A stretch of 64,000 nucleotides of DNA from Branchinecta lynchi (GCA_023053575.1 JAKZAP010000017.1:5091501-5155500), one strand, 5' to 3'. Shown: positions 54,615 to 64,000, counted from the stretch's first letter. Program-made: numbers and translations. The notes: a model not told the origin generated them from the letters alone.

Positions 54615-56459
54615 GAGCGTGTTCCATCCTACTTACCGTAGTTACCACGCATGACGTCACGAATTCTGAATTTTTGCCGTCAAGGCTGGAACGATGTTTT
54701 CTATTTTCCAGCAGAGTATCATGCCACGGGCGAATCCGACCAATCACATTACAGAGATCCGTAGTTACTACGCTCCCGAGCGTGGTAAGCAAATAGTTAC
54801 TACTAGCAAGAAAAAATAAGAGCAAAAACTGCTGTCTCCCAATCTCTGTCACACAACCAAGCTGAGTCGAGTCGACTCCCGACGCAAACGAGTGGAGGTG
54901 GATCTTACCCGGGACATCAAAAGTCGTTACCTCTACAGAGAAGGTGTAACGCAGTAAACCACTGAGGAAGAAAAATCGAATGGAGGCAGCAGTGATAAGC
55001 CTCTTCACACTGGGCTGGACGGGCGCTGAAACAGTGGTTGCTGGCTCATTGATTCAGACAAGCTTTCGGGGGTTGACAAGAAAATTCCGAAGCAATTAAA
55101 AATATATCAAAATATACAGAAACTGCCATTTGATGCAAAGCAGATTTTACAAATGGTGTCAAATTTAGTTAAAAGTACGACAAACTGTATATATATCTGT
55201 ATTGAAAAACCCAAAGGCCGTATACAGGTAACGTAAGATATATGGTAACGTAAATTGTACCTTTTCGGGGTCAATTCAATTAAGTGGTGTCAATATCCAG
55301 AACAAGAAGAGATAAATTTCATTCCAGGTATTTGCTCTCATCTGAGAATATCAGATGAAAACAGGCAGATTCTTAAAAAAAAAAAAAGGCCGTGTTTCAG
55401 GTTTAATAGGCTCAGTGGAAATGAACAAATATTACGCAGATGTAATAGGTTTCTACTCTGACAAACTAATCAGAAAATTTTTTGAATTAAATTAAAAAAA
55501 AAACTAGGACTTCTATGTGGGTCCTAGACAAACTAGAACCCATGTGGCAAGGCCTCTGTACGAAAACCAAAGACTTTATTTGATGGGAAAAGACACCGTT
55601 GACATCGAATTATTTGTAAGTAGTGAACTAAAAGACAAACGAGATAAGATAGACCATGTTGAGGTGAACTTTCGTCTTTCGATTAACTACTGAATCGAAA
55701 TCTAACTAGCTAAATCGAAATGTATACAATTATACATTTCGGAAAAAAGACGAAAAGACACAAAATATACACTCACCTACTGGTATTATTTTGACTATTC
55801 CATGCTATTCTACCATTTCGGTAATTTCAGTAATCCTCGAAAGTCTTCATTACGTTACTCTTAGTTTACACTCGTCTGACAAAGTAAATACTACAGATGT
55901 TGAAACTCAATGGGTCATGACTTCAGTGAGCGTGTTTCAAATCCCGGTTTGCATTGTATGGTTCTCCACAGAGACATATAAAGGAATGTCACAACGGATA
56001 TCAATCTTCATGTTGATGGTCATGGTATAACAAAAGTGATTATGAATGACTATCGTCAAGTTCGCTTTTATTTTTCGTATCACTAATATTCACTAATCAG
56101 ACGCCAGTCTATTCAAACAAAATCAACACTGTTTCCTTCCCGTGTGAACAGGCCAGAACATCCGCCTCGCTAGTGGCTACGTTGTTTTCTTCGTAATTGA
56201 CTCAAAATGTGTAACGGCGGAGAGACGGAGACCAACGAGTATACACGGGCGACCAAGAAATGGCTCCACCTCCACTCATTGCTGTCGGAACATTTTTAGT
56301 CGGTGGACTGACGAGAGATCATTGTTCTTACTCGTTATTTGTTCTTGCTACTAGTTACTGTTTCGAGAAGGTTGGAATGGTCTGCGTAGTAACTTTTGGT
56401 AACGTTCAAACGGAAATAGTAACTAATAGTTACTATTTGTAGTAGGATGGAACACGCTC
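54615..56459 (+). mobile_element. MITE (287 bp) split by a nested element, CCT target duplication
   Basis: The left end GAGCGTGTTCCATCCTACTT (54615) and right end AGTAGGATGGAACACGCTC (to 56459) are flanked by CCT at 54612-54614 and 56460-56462. Removing 54802-56351 and one 8 bp duplication leaves 287 bp, like the intact 289 bp copy at 9368-9656. It contains TGACGTCA at about 54651. Confidence 0.88.
54802..56351. mobile_element. 1.55 kb TIR element nested in the MITE, 8 bp target duplication
   Basis: TAGTTACT occurs at 54794-54801 and 56352-56359. The ends CTAGCAAGAAAAAATAA and TTATTTGTTCTTGCTAC are inverted copies, and pairing continues further in: GAGTGGAGGTGG at about 54890 against CCACCTCCACTC at 56265. 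The interior has an A-run and a 79-codon hydrophobic frame (55791-56030), which I do not accept as a gene. An 8 bp duplication is usual for hAT, P or Merlin types, but the ends are not hAT-like. Confidence 0.75.
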
Positions 56460-56710
56460 CCTACCTCAGCATTTTTCGGTTAAACTAAAAGAATCTGCTA
56501 ATTGAGCAATGAATGGCAAAAAAACTAGTCCTGGATGTTTCATTGCCCAGTCCATCCCCAATCATAATATATTGCCTAAATCAGTCGCCTAAAATGTTCA
56601 GATTCTAAGAACGCGATGCAATAATACTTGAAGGGTTTCCGAAGGAAACCCTTTATTTAAGGATTAGCTGATATTTAAGGATTAGCTGATATTTAAGGAT
56701 TAGCTGAGAT
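56460..56710 (-). other. 3' region of gene C with 18 bp tandem repeat
   Basis: Three exact or near-exact units of ATTTAAGGATTAGCTGAT (56655-56708) lie directly after the stop codon of gene C. TTTATT at 56652-56657 is AATAAA on the minus strand, about 55 bases past the stop. Confidence 0.5.
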
Positions 56711-56892
56711 TCAGCATTCGTTTTGGTTTCGTTTCCAAACGTTCCTATTTGGCGGTATGCACAAACGTTGTCCAGATTTAAATAGGATTTGTCTGTCATT
56801 TCCCGTGGTCGAACCAGGTCGAATCGACATGCCGATTTGTTCCGTCTTCTTGAAGTAACTTATGACAACCAGCCAGAAATAGATGGTCAAAC
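56711..56892 (-). CDS. Gene C, last coding exon (end of transmembrane segment 4 and tail)
   Basis: Minus-strand acceptor TTATTTTTCTCTGCAG precedes GT plus LTIYFWLVVISYFKK, a helix end followed by basic residues. The tail is polar (RPGSTTGNDRQILFKSGQRL) and stops at 56711. The phase equals that of gene A's last exon (LRIYYLLVVISYHRM). The helix end looks like those of insect DUF4728 proteins. Upstream exons of gene C are not visible: the LINE tail and LTR element follow. The beginning is duplicated as the gene B exon 41797-41715. Confidence 0.6.
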
Positions 56893-57775
56893 CTGCAGAG
56901 AAAAATAACATAAAGGACAAGTTGATCAGCGTATTCTACCTCGTTTAAACCATACATAAACTATAAAAATCATTGGAGTTTAATCCTTCGGTCTTTGGGG
57001 AATCTTATAGACCCCGAGGGACAAGGACGTCACGACTAGGGGGGAGGGGGGACGCCCCCCCCCCCAAATGTTGTCGGCCAGTCGGTAAAAATAGCAGATG
57101 TTAGTGAGACTCACGCGATAGGGGAGAGAGAGAGAGAGATAATTTATTACAAAAAGTGTACATATGTGAACAGGGTCCACCCCATAAAGCTTTCTCGTGT
57201 CCTAAGGGGGAGATCCCAAATCAAACATTCATACATAAGCACTCGTAGTAAACAAACATGAGACGGATCACATGAAAAAAAGAATGGTAGGGACAACACC
57301 AAGAAAAACACACATCAAATCACCAGGATGGACCACCCAAACAAACCAAATGTTTATTTTTTATTTTATTTTAAAAAAATCATATTTGTGAAATAGTATG
57401 GGTTTCAAAATATCCCTAAAAGTAGCCAGCACTTCCTCACCCTGGATCAACCCCCCCCCCCCCCCCAGGGAATTCCAACTCCGAATACCACGGTGCAACA
57501 CCGAAAACCCAGAACGTGTAGTACTCAGCCGAGGTACGACAAGGTTCCCAGTAGATCTCGTAAGATGGTGATGGGTTGAAGTTACTGTGTACAACAGATC
57601 ACTAAAACGTGTCAATGATTGTTTATGCACTAGTCGAAAAATAAATAAAAGGGTATACAACTCGCGAAGACCAGCAGCAGGAAGAATGTTCAGATTAGAA
57701 TACACATTACGGACCCAATCACTTGGACTTGGATGGGACGGAGGATTGATGGAAACGTCCCCATCCACACACTAG
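56864..57775 (-). repeat. Segmental duplication, copy 2 (last intron of gene C with LINE E tail)
   Basis: 56864-57357 matches 41769-42268, and 57543-57775 matches 45931-46158. The intervening 57358-57542 (end of LINE E with RSGFSVLHRGIRSWNSL and a poly-C tract) is missing from copy 1, replaced by the TIR insertion. The LTR element follows directly after CACACTAG, where copy 1 continues uninterrupted (46151-46178). Confidence 0.85.
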
Positions 57776-58354
57776 TGTTACGGTGATGCCATCTGCATTC
57801 CGTACGTTTTCCTTATGCCGCCGCTAGGCAGCGTTACTCCCTTCCATTGCCTGTGTCTTTTATCTTTTATACCGTCGCGGCCACTCTTTCGTATTACTTA
57901 TTAACTCTCTGGCCACGCCGGGTGTGATTCACCTTCTTCTACGGACTTCTTTCCCGGTTCCCGGCCGGGTAACAACTCTTTTCACTTAAAGATTGTTCTT
58001 TTGTAAGTACATCTATTAATAAAACCTTTTGTTTACTTACGGACCATAGGTCACTTCTATGAGTCTTTGTTAAGCTCCTTAGAGTGGGCTGGCCTGTAAG
58101 GCCTAGTGTATGATGGGTGGTTGATAACCTGTTTTGTGTTCGGTATGCAAACCATAGTGTGAATCGACCAGGGGAATCCATAATGAACCCGTGAAGTTCT
58201 GCACGTGTAGTAGGCCACCAACGCCCTAGGCCATCCTGACTCCGATGATTGTTTACCTGGACATTTACCATCTTATGTCCGGCTTACTACACCCCTCGCC
58301 ATAACATCAGGTTTGAGAGTGCAAACTCCATATACAAATACAGTCATCGTAACA
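57776..58354 (+). repeat. 5' LTR, 579 bp
   Basis: Starts TGTTACGGTGATG and ends CAGTCATCGTAACA, so the two ends form an 11 bp imperfect inverted repeat bounded by TG and CA. A polyadenylation signal lies inside. The LTR is followed by one base and then the primer binding site, which fixes the end. The left border is confirmed by the uninterrupted CACACTAG site in the duplicate at 46151. The 5 bp before it is ACTAG; the partner duplication is outside the window. Confidence 0.85.
58018..58023 (+). terminator. AATAAA polyadenylation signal in the LTR
   Basis: AATAAA sits in the middle of the LTR, after TATTAAT. In LTR retrotransposons the signal marks the end of the R region. A weak TATA-like TTTTATAC lies about 150 bases upstream (about 57866). 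Confidence 0.5.
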
Positions 58355-58355
58355 A

Positions 58356-58373
58356 TGGTGTCAGAAGTGGGAT
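58356..58373 (+). other. Primer binding site, tRNA-Leu type
   Basis: TGGTGTCAGAAGTGGGAT, one base after the LTR, is complementary to the CCA-bearing 3' end of a eukaryotic leucine tRNA (ATCCCACTTCTGACACCA; recalled, not searched). It would prime minus-strand DNA synthesis. Confidence 0.8.
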
Positions 58374-60417
58374 TTGGATTTTTTCCCCGCACCATTGTCG
58401 TATCAATGATATAAGAAGTGGATTTTGGATTTTTTTTTTTTCCCACACCATTGTCGTAACTATGGTACATGAAGTGGGTTTTTGGATTTTTTTTCCCCAT
58501 TGCTTTATTATAATAAAAGGTTAAAAGTAAATTTGCAATTTTTTTTGTCGAAGAATGTAAAGTAAAATTTTCTGATTTTTTTTTTTTCTTCGAAGAACGT
58601 AAAGTAAAAACTTTGGATTTTTTTTTCGAAGAACGTAAACTAAAATTTTTGGGAATTTGTTTATTGTTTGGAATAAATTATAGGTTTAATAGCAAGAATG
58701 GGGAATTATTAGAAGATTTAAGGGGGAAAATAACTTAAAAATTAAATTTTGGTCGATTTACGCTTTGGTTTGTAGTACTGGACTTTTTTATCGTTTAGTT
58801 TAAAGTAAGCGTTACCTTATGACAACTTAGGCCTAATATCCCCATTTTTCTTGAGGTATGCCCCAGATAAGTGAGGCAAGTCCTCTATTTATGAGTAAAA
58901 ATATGGGTAATAATATTTTTATTTTGGGTAATTAAGGATATTTATTAGGTGAGGTTCCACTAATAGCATGATTGATGGGTCCATTAAGATTGTATTTGCC
59001 AGAAGTTTTGTAACTTCTTGGGCTGGTTAATAGTTAGTATGACTGTTACATATTATTTTTTGATGAATATTTATGATATATTATTCCCTGATCAGGAATT
59101 TATCTTTCATGAATTATGTGGAGCATTTTCATAGGTATTTTTCACCAGTGGTTTTGTTGTCATCGTTGTTTGTGTTAGTCAGGAATCGCGACCTGAGCTA
59201 ACAAATAGCCTCACAGATTAGAATTTTGTATGGAAATGGATGTTACGTCCATATTTTCCTGTTATGACAGGAATTATGACCTGTTCTGACATTACAGATG
59301 ATATTTATGAATGTGAATATAGTTTAGTGGTACGATTGTGTCCCCTATTTTTTTTTAGTCATCCTTCTTTGCTGCCAGTTTATCCGTTATGTTTACTTTA
59401 TAACTGGGTTGGTTAGCTAAGTTGGAGACCCTCCCCCCCTTGTATGCTTGTTGATATGGTATCAGTAGGCCTCACTTTTTTTTTAGTCAACCTACTTTCC
59501 TGGCAATGTATCCCTTATGTTTCCTTAATAAGTGGGTCATTAGGTTAAGTTGGGAGACCCTTCCCCCCCTATAGGCATATTTATTGAGATGAATTGTGGT
59601 GCTATTAGTCCCTGTGTTATTATGTTCCCCTCTCCCTGAGATATAGCACCACTGTTCTAAGACCTTTGTCAGAAGGCAAGAAGGTATTAGCCTTTATTAT
59701 AAGGCTTTATTGAGAGATGATGAGTCACATTGTGACCGTGCCCCTTCACGTAGTTTTATTATTCCCCCCTCCCCCTTACCTGATGGGCTATTCTCTTAAT
59801 GATAGAGATTTGTATATGACATTGAAGTCATAGTGAGTGAACTTAAAAGTAATGTCATAGGTTAAGGACCATGTATCTTTCTATGAGGCTGTATGTTAAA
59901 CAAACAATGAATAACCCATTTGTGTGAGATGTTTTTTTTATATAATATGTAATATTCCAGTCATATTTCTTAGTTTTTTGACAAAAATATTCTTCAAGAA
60001 TTAAAAATACCTCATAAAATGAGAGATTTATGTGGTAATAATTCACATTTGGTATTTAGGTTAGAAGAGTTGGAACCTCACATATTTTTTTTTTACAAGT
60101 TGTCATATGGTAGTGTTTACTTTATTGGTTGTTGCCCCCATTGTATATTGGTCCCTGGTCAGTCTTCTCTTTTCTCTCATATTTTTTTTTTTGAATCTCA
60201 TTTGGGAGATTTCTCTTTGATATTTTTGTTTATTACATTGAATTAAATCTAAAAAGTAAGAAGTANNNNNNNNNNNNNNNNNNNNNNNNNNNNNNNNNNN
60301 NNNNNNNNNNNNNNNNNNNNNNNNNNNNNNNNNNNNNNNNNNNNNNNNNNNNNNNNNNNNNNNNNTTCTGATTATATTGAATAAGTTAAAGATATAAAGA
60401 TAGTATCTAGCTTATTC
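58374..60417 (+). other. Long repetitive leader of the LTR element
   Basis: About 2 kb between primer site and gag without a motif-bearing frame. Two further primer-site-like blocks follow the real one: TGATATAAGAAGTGGAT at about 58407 and TGGTACATGAAGTGGG at about 58465, each with an ACCATTGTCGTA spacer. Next are three units of TTCGAAGAACGTAAAGTAAA (58548-58645). A 127 bp direct duplication with C-runs starts at about 59355 and 59482. The sequence is T-rich. A 75-codon hydrophobic frame (60019-60246) ends just before the gap and is not assigned. Confidence 0.6.
60266..60365. other. Assembly gap, 100 N
   Basis: Exactly 100 N, the usual size for a gap of unknown length. Real leader length is therefore unknown. 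Confidence 1.
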
Positions 60418-62202
60418 ATGATTCCAAACCGTGTTACCGGTCGGGGCCCTTTTGACTCCCCCCCGATCACCCCAAATATCATGGCGACTGAGGATCCACC
60501 CCCACCCTACTCGACCTTTCATTCTGAAGCACCTTCTTTGGCCCCATTAAACTCCTTCCAGCCCATTAATCCTCCAGCAAGAACTTCTGAGCCTTCTGCT
60601 CATTATTCCCAGTTTTCTGGCGTTTTTGCTCAGCCTTCAGCTGTCCTTTCACAGCCGCTTGTGACTAGCTCTCAGCTGCCAACGGTTTCGTCACAGCACT
60701 TAGCTGTCCCCACACACTCTTTGCCCAACCAAACAGTGCCAGCTGTTTCGCAGCCTGCTCTGTCGCAGCCTGACCTGTTGGAATTGTTGAGTAATGTTAC
60801 TTCTTTACTTCAAAGATTTCAACTCTCTTCCCAAGGCCAAATTGATCCGAACCCAGCCACTTCGGCGTTTGATCCTTACCCCCAAAATCAATCCCAGCCG
60901 AATATTCATCCTCACAACTGGCATCATTACCCGTCCAATCCAGCGCCTTCACAGCCCATTCAGCCTGTTGGAACCCCTTTGGCCCCCCATCATTTTTACC
61001 CCCAACCCTCCCAGTCCCACGACCCACGACCATCTAACTTCTTGGAAAGGCACCATCAGCAAATGCCAACATACCACTCAGTAGCAGATGTATCTTTGGC
61101 CCAAGTTCGACTTCGCTTGGAAATAGCCAAAGATATCCCTCAGTTTGATGGAGAGTCCGATCCAGTGGTTTGGCTCAAGACAGCCAAATCTAAGATGCGA
61201 TTTGTGGAGGTTAATGAGTGGGAAAGCCAGCTCATGATTTTGGAAAGCAGACTTTTACCACCTCTGTCTGCTTGGTCTGAAAATTTGAGTGTTTTTTCCA
61301 AGGTTTCGTGGGAAACGTTTGAGACTGCCCTTTTGACGCGTTGTTCAGGCCGGGTTTCAGATCTGAAACTCGCGGAGGAAAGGGTAATATACAACCCCGA
61401 GTTTATGTCGCCAGATCTTTACGGTGAACTTATTTTGAAATCGGTCAGCCTCCGATATGGGTACTCTGCTTTAGAGGCTTCAAGGCCAGAAGCACTCAAG
61501 GTCTATATAGCTGAGTTTGTAAGGGGCCTACCAACCATTTATTTCGACGAGATCCGTAAAAGGCCCATCCGTTCCATCTCTGAGGGTATCGAAGTTTTGC
61601 GGAAGGTGAGCTTTGAGCGAACACAAAGACAATTGCATGAGCAGTCCTTGTCTCAAGCTAAGGTCGTAAATGCTCTAACGACCCAACCCACTAATCCTAA
61701 CCCGTTCATTCCCAAACCCCAATCACAGGATCACAGGTACTCCCCTCATGACAACCATCCTAGGGAAGGCAGCCATAATTATGTGCCACAACCTCAGAGC
61801 TTCGGTCAAGGCCAGTCTGAGTACAGGTCAAGGGCACAGAATTATGGCCAAGATCGCCAAAATAATCGACCGCGGTATAACAACTACACGCCTAGAGGTC
61901 CACAGCAGAACAACTTTAGGCCTAGACAATATCAGGGCTACGGATATCAGAGGAGCCAGGGTCCGCATCAAGGGCACAATAACTATCGCTCGACTCCCGC
62001 ACCCATTCGCCAAGAATTGATGATGAATGGTGAACCAGTTTGCACCTTTTGTCTAAGGGTTGGTCACAGGGTTCAGTGGTGCCCTGACAAGAGTATGGGT
62101 CGAAGTCAGGCTCCTTTAAATGTGAACGGGCGCAATCCAAGTGGGGTGGAGAATGTGCCCCAGATACCGATCACCAGCCAACCTCACCAATCCCAGAACT
62201 AA
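60418..62202 (+). CDS. Gag polyprotein of the Ty3/gypsy element
   Basis: 594 codons. Residues 1 to about 220 are a proline/glutamine/serine-rich region with repeated SQP-type words. About 225-410 is a retrotransposon capsid domain (IPQFDGESDPVVWL, then WESQLMILESRLLPPLSAW and LVRGLP-like FVRGLP). A glycine/arginine/tyrosine-rich basic stretch follows (about 430-535), then one CCHC zinc knuckle CTFCLRVGHRVQWC with C542, C545, H550 and C555. The protein would form the particle and bind the RNA. The ATG at 60418 is the first of the frame after the gap; MATEDPPPPY (residue 22) is an alternative start. The last 29 codons overlap pol, which is in the -1 frame. Confidence 0.88.
   Translation: MIPNRVTGRGPFDSPPITPNIMATEDPPPPYSTFHSEAPSLAPLNSFQPINPPARTSEPSAHYSQFSGVFAQPSAVLSQPLVTSSQLPTVSSQHLAVPTHSLPNQTVPAVSQPALSQPDLLELLSNVTSLLQRFQLSSQGQIDPNPATSAFDPYPQNQSQPNIHPHNWHHYPSNPAPSQPIQPVGTPLAPHHFYPQPSQSHDPRPSNFLERHHQQMPTYHSVADVSLAQVRLRLEIAKDIPQFDGESDPVVWLKTAKSKMRFVEVNEWESQLMILESRLLPPLSAWSENLSVFSKVSWETFETALLTRCSGRVSDLKLAEERVIYNPEFMSPDLYGELILKSVSLRYGYSALEASRPEALKVYIAEFVRGLPTIYFDEIRKRPIRSISEGIEVLRKVSFERTQRQLHEQSLSQAKVVNALTTQPTNPNPFIPKPQSQDHRYSPHDNHPREGSHNYVPQPQSFGQGQSEYRSRAQNYGQDRQNNRPRYNNYTPRGPQQNNFRPRQYQGYGYQRSQGPHQGHNNYRSTPAPIRQELMMNGEPVCTFCLRVGHRVQWCPDKSMGRSQAPLNVNGRNPSGVENVPQIPITSQPHQSQN
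62115..62160 (+). promoter_or_regulatory. -1 ribosomal frameshift signal between gag and pol
   Basis: T TTA AAT (62115-62121) is a canonical slippery heptamer in the gag frame (gag codons 567-568). Six bases later GGGCGCA (62128-62134) can pair with TGTGCCC (62154-62160), a 7 bp stem with one G-U pair. A slip of one base back enters the pol frame, which is open from here to the window end. Spacer and stem size fit known -1 sites. Confidence 0.7.
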
Positions 62203-64000
62203 TTCCCGGTTTACCGTCCCCCTCGTTGTCGTCCCTCCCTGCTTTAACCCCTTGTCTTGTATGTAGCCTTCGTCATACTTCCTGCCTCTCGTTCGTAGAT
62301 TTGCATTTAGGTTCCCAGGTTGTCTCAACACTCTATGACACTGGAGCCGAATGCAACCTTATCAGTGAGAGCACAATGGAGGAGCTACCTCCAAGCTCAG
62401 TAGTCACGCGACGGCCTGTATCTTCAGCTGGAGCTACAACCCTTGCTGGACCACTACACATACTGGGTGAAGTACTGCTAACCTTTTCAATCCTTGGTAG
62501 AAACTGTTCTGATTGGTTCTTGATTGTCCCCAAGTTATGTTACCCTGCTTTGATTGGTCGCCCGTTTATCAGGTCGGTCGGTCTCATGTTTGACCCCGTC
62601 ACAGATGACTTATGGTTTCGTGATACTAAGGTTTTGGTTTCTGCACTGTCAGTGACTCCCTCGACTGCAACTGACTTGCTACTAACCCCCGGACTTGACA
62701 AGACTATACTGACAGAGGGATGCCCGCTCTCCTTTGCCAGCCCTGACATTTCTGGTCCTCCTGTCGAGGAACCAGAACCTGAAGCGCCTCCTCGCATAAT
62801 GATCAATCCGGTTTTCAGAACCCGGGTGAACCCCAAATCCTTTCGGCTAATTTCATGTCTTGTTAAAAATTTACCAGAAGGCCAGGAAACGTTTATTGTA
62901 GAATCTGGAACCCAAGGGTCTAAACTTTTTGTTCCACCCCAGACAGTCCAGGTCTCAAATAATTCCGCAAAGGTCTGGGTTATGAATGGTACTGATGTCG
63001 CGATACGTGTCACCAAAAATAGGTTGGCACCGTGCTTGTGCGAAGTGGTTGAGCCTGACGCTCAAGTTGACGAATTTTTAGACAGCTTAGTTGATTTTAG
63101 CGAGGTCCGAGTGAATTCTTTACAGTATGGTTGGGATGATCTGACAAAGCCCGAGTTTTTGACAAGATTTAAACTAGATCATTTAGACCCTGAGTCCCGC
63201 ATTCAGTTAGAGGAGCTCCTTTGTGAATTCAAAAATATTTTTGCCAGAAGTGACGATGATTTAGGTACATGTGAGTTAGTTAGCCACCGCATAGACACTG
63301 GTCTTAGCCCACCAGTCCGACAACGCCCTTACCGTGTTCCTCCCCATTTACGTGATGAGCTTAAGAGTAGAATTGATGCTATGCTTAGGCAAGGAGTATT
63401 GGTTCCCAGCTCTAGCCCCTGGGCTTCCCCAGTGAGCCTCGTCAAAAAGAAAGACGGCAGTTACCGTTTAGTCAACGATTACCGCAAACTGAATGCCCTT
63501 ACCAAATTTGACAGTTATTCGTTACCTAGGATAGACGACATCTTAGACAGAATGTCGGGTTTTAAGGTCTTCTCAAAAATGGATTTTCTCCAAGGGTTCC
63601 TCCAGGCGTCAGTTTTCCCTGACCATCGTGAGAAAACGGCCATCACGACACCCTTTGGTCTGTTCGAATATGTGCGTATGGGCTTTGGTTTGTGCAACGC
63701 ACCTGCCACGTGTGAGCGTATGATTGAGCTTGCATTGAGAGACCTTCTTGATGGGAAAAACGTTTTTGCTCTTCTTGATGACACAGGTGTTGGAACTAAA
63801 GATTTCTCCTCCCACCTTCCCGTCCTTCGTCAAGTTTTTCAACGTTTTTCACATCATGATTTGAAGTTGAAACCTTCTAAGTGTGAATTTTGCCACGAAT
63901 CATTAACCTTCCTAGGACATGTCATTTCTGCCAATGGTGTCGAGCCCGACCCCAATAAGTTGTCCGCTGTACGACAGCTTAGATACCCCTCTAACCTCCA
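62115..64000 (+). CDS. Pol polyprotein: protease and reverse transcriptase (3' end beyond window)
   Basis: Open in the -1 frame relative to gag, without a stop I could find, to the last base. The protease has the active-site triplet in YDTGAECN (62334) and a LIGRPFI flap-end motif (about 62559). A linker of about 230 residues follows. RT starts near 63290 (RIDTGLSPPVRQRPYRVPP); later blocks are LVNDYRKLNALT, the catalytic aspartate in KMDFLQGF (63579), FGLCNAPATCERM, and the second aspartate pair. That pair reads ALLDDTG (63771-63782 is LLDD) instead of the usual YLDD/YIDD. It continues FLGHVISANGVEPDPNK. Protein needed for processing and cDNA synthesis; RNase H and integrase should follow outside. 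Confidence 0.88.

Larger units (their letters stand above)
57776..64000 (+). mobile_element. Ty3/gypsy-type LTR retrotransposon (3' part beyond window)
   Basis: In order: LTR 57776-58354, primer binding site 58356, leader to 60417 with an assembly gap, gag 60418-62202, -1 frameshift signal 62115, and pol (protease, reverse transcriptase) open to the last base. The gag-protease-RT order without integrase before RT is that of Ty3/gypsy. The open frames suggest a recent insertion. RNase H, integrase, polypurine tract and 3' LTR lie outside, so age and completeness cannot be measured here. Confidence 0.88.

Noticed and set aside
54379..55008. 209-codon minus-strand frame
   Set aside because: It crosses the borders of the nested element, the MITE, an R3 fragment and a LINE tail, so it cannot be one gene. 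Only its LINE part in another frame is meaningful.
55791..56030. Hydrophobic 79-codon plus-strand frame, at first taken for another helix-3 exon of the membrane family
   Set aside because: It lies wholly inside the nested 1.55 kb TIR element, lacks the family's phase-0 acceptor and ACL-type end, and aligns poorly with genes A and B.
60019..60246. 75-codon frame in the LTR-element leader, considered as an extra gene or envelope-like piece
   Set aside because: Short, T-rich, ends at the assembly gap, no signal peptide or known motif, and located before gag.

Overview
ORGANISM. The window looks like nuclear DNA of an invertebrate animal; the species cannot be told from it. Protein-coding exons are tiny (83 to 196 bp), have GT-AG borders and lie thousands of bases apart. 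The rest is a dense nested mosaic of CR1/jockey-like LINE remains, hAT-like and other terminal-inverted-repeat (TIR) DNA elements, MITEs, foldback elements, tandem arrays and one well preserved Ty3/gypsy-type LTR retrotransposon. Most long open frames are transposon protein or translated repeats. HOST GENES. Reading between the transposons I find a small paralogous family of multi-pass membrane proteins resembling the four-transmembrane DUF4728/LAPTM4 type. Gene A (+) has exons at 21480-21565, 29446-29623 and 40757-40893. Gene B (-) has exons at 50132-50050, 47362-47167 and 41797-41715. Gene C (-) shows only its last exon, 56892-56711. Equivalent exons share intron phase and aligned hydrophobic segments, and A and B converge tail to tail. 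First coding exons were not found. LAYOUT. 1-3571 is a TIR element with four tandem units, inserted in a LINE (3572-4990). 5.6-8.5 kb is a second LINE lacking its endonuclease. 8.5-20.2 kb is non-autonomous repeats: R1 (TTGTCCGGCGAG type), R3 (CGTCAGTT foldback arrays), R2 (C-tract composite with a tRNA-like head), hairpin MITEs and a hAT end. 20.2-41 kb is gene A, whose introns are filled with R2 copies, a 1.65 kb TIR element, an 868 bp giant palindrome, LINE fragments and a hAT insertion. 41.7-50.1 kb is gene B, whose last intron holds the inverted second copy of the 1-3571 element inside a LINE. 50-57 kb has more R2, a MITE interrupted by a nested 1.55 kb element, and the end of gene C. 57776-64000 is the LTR element: LTR, tRNA-Leu-type primer site, about 2 kb leader (with a 100-N assembly gap), gag, a -1 frameshift signal, and pol running off the window. 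HOW PARTS RELATE. A sequence from the last intron of gene C is duplicated in gene B (56864-57775 versus 41769-42268 plus 45930-46158). One copy later received the 3.66 kb TIR insertion and the other the LTR retrotransposon, so insertion order can be read. Several insertions have target duplications or empty sites visible inside the window.
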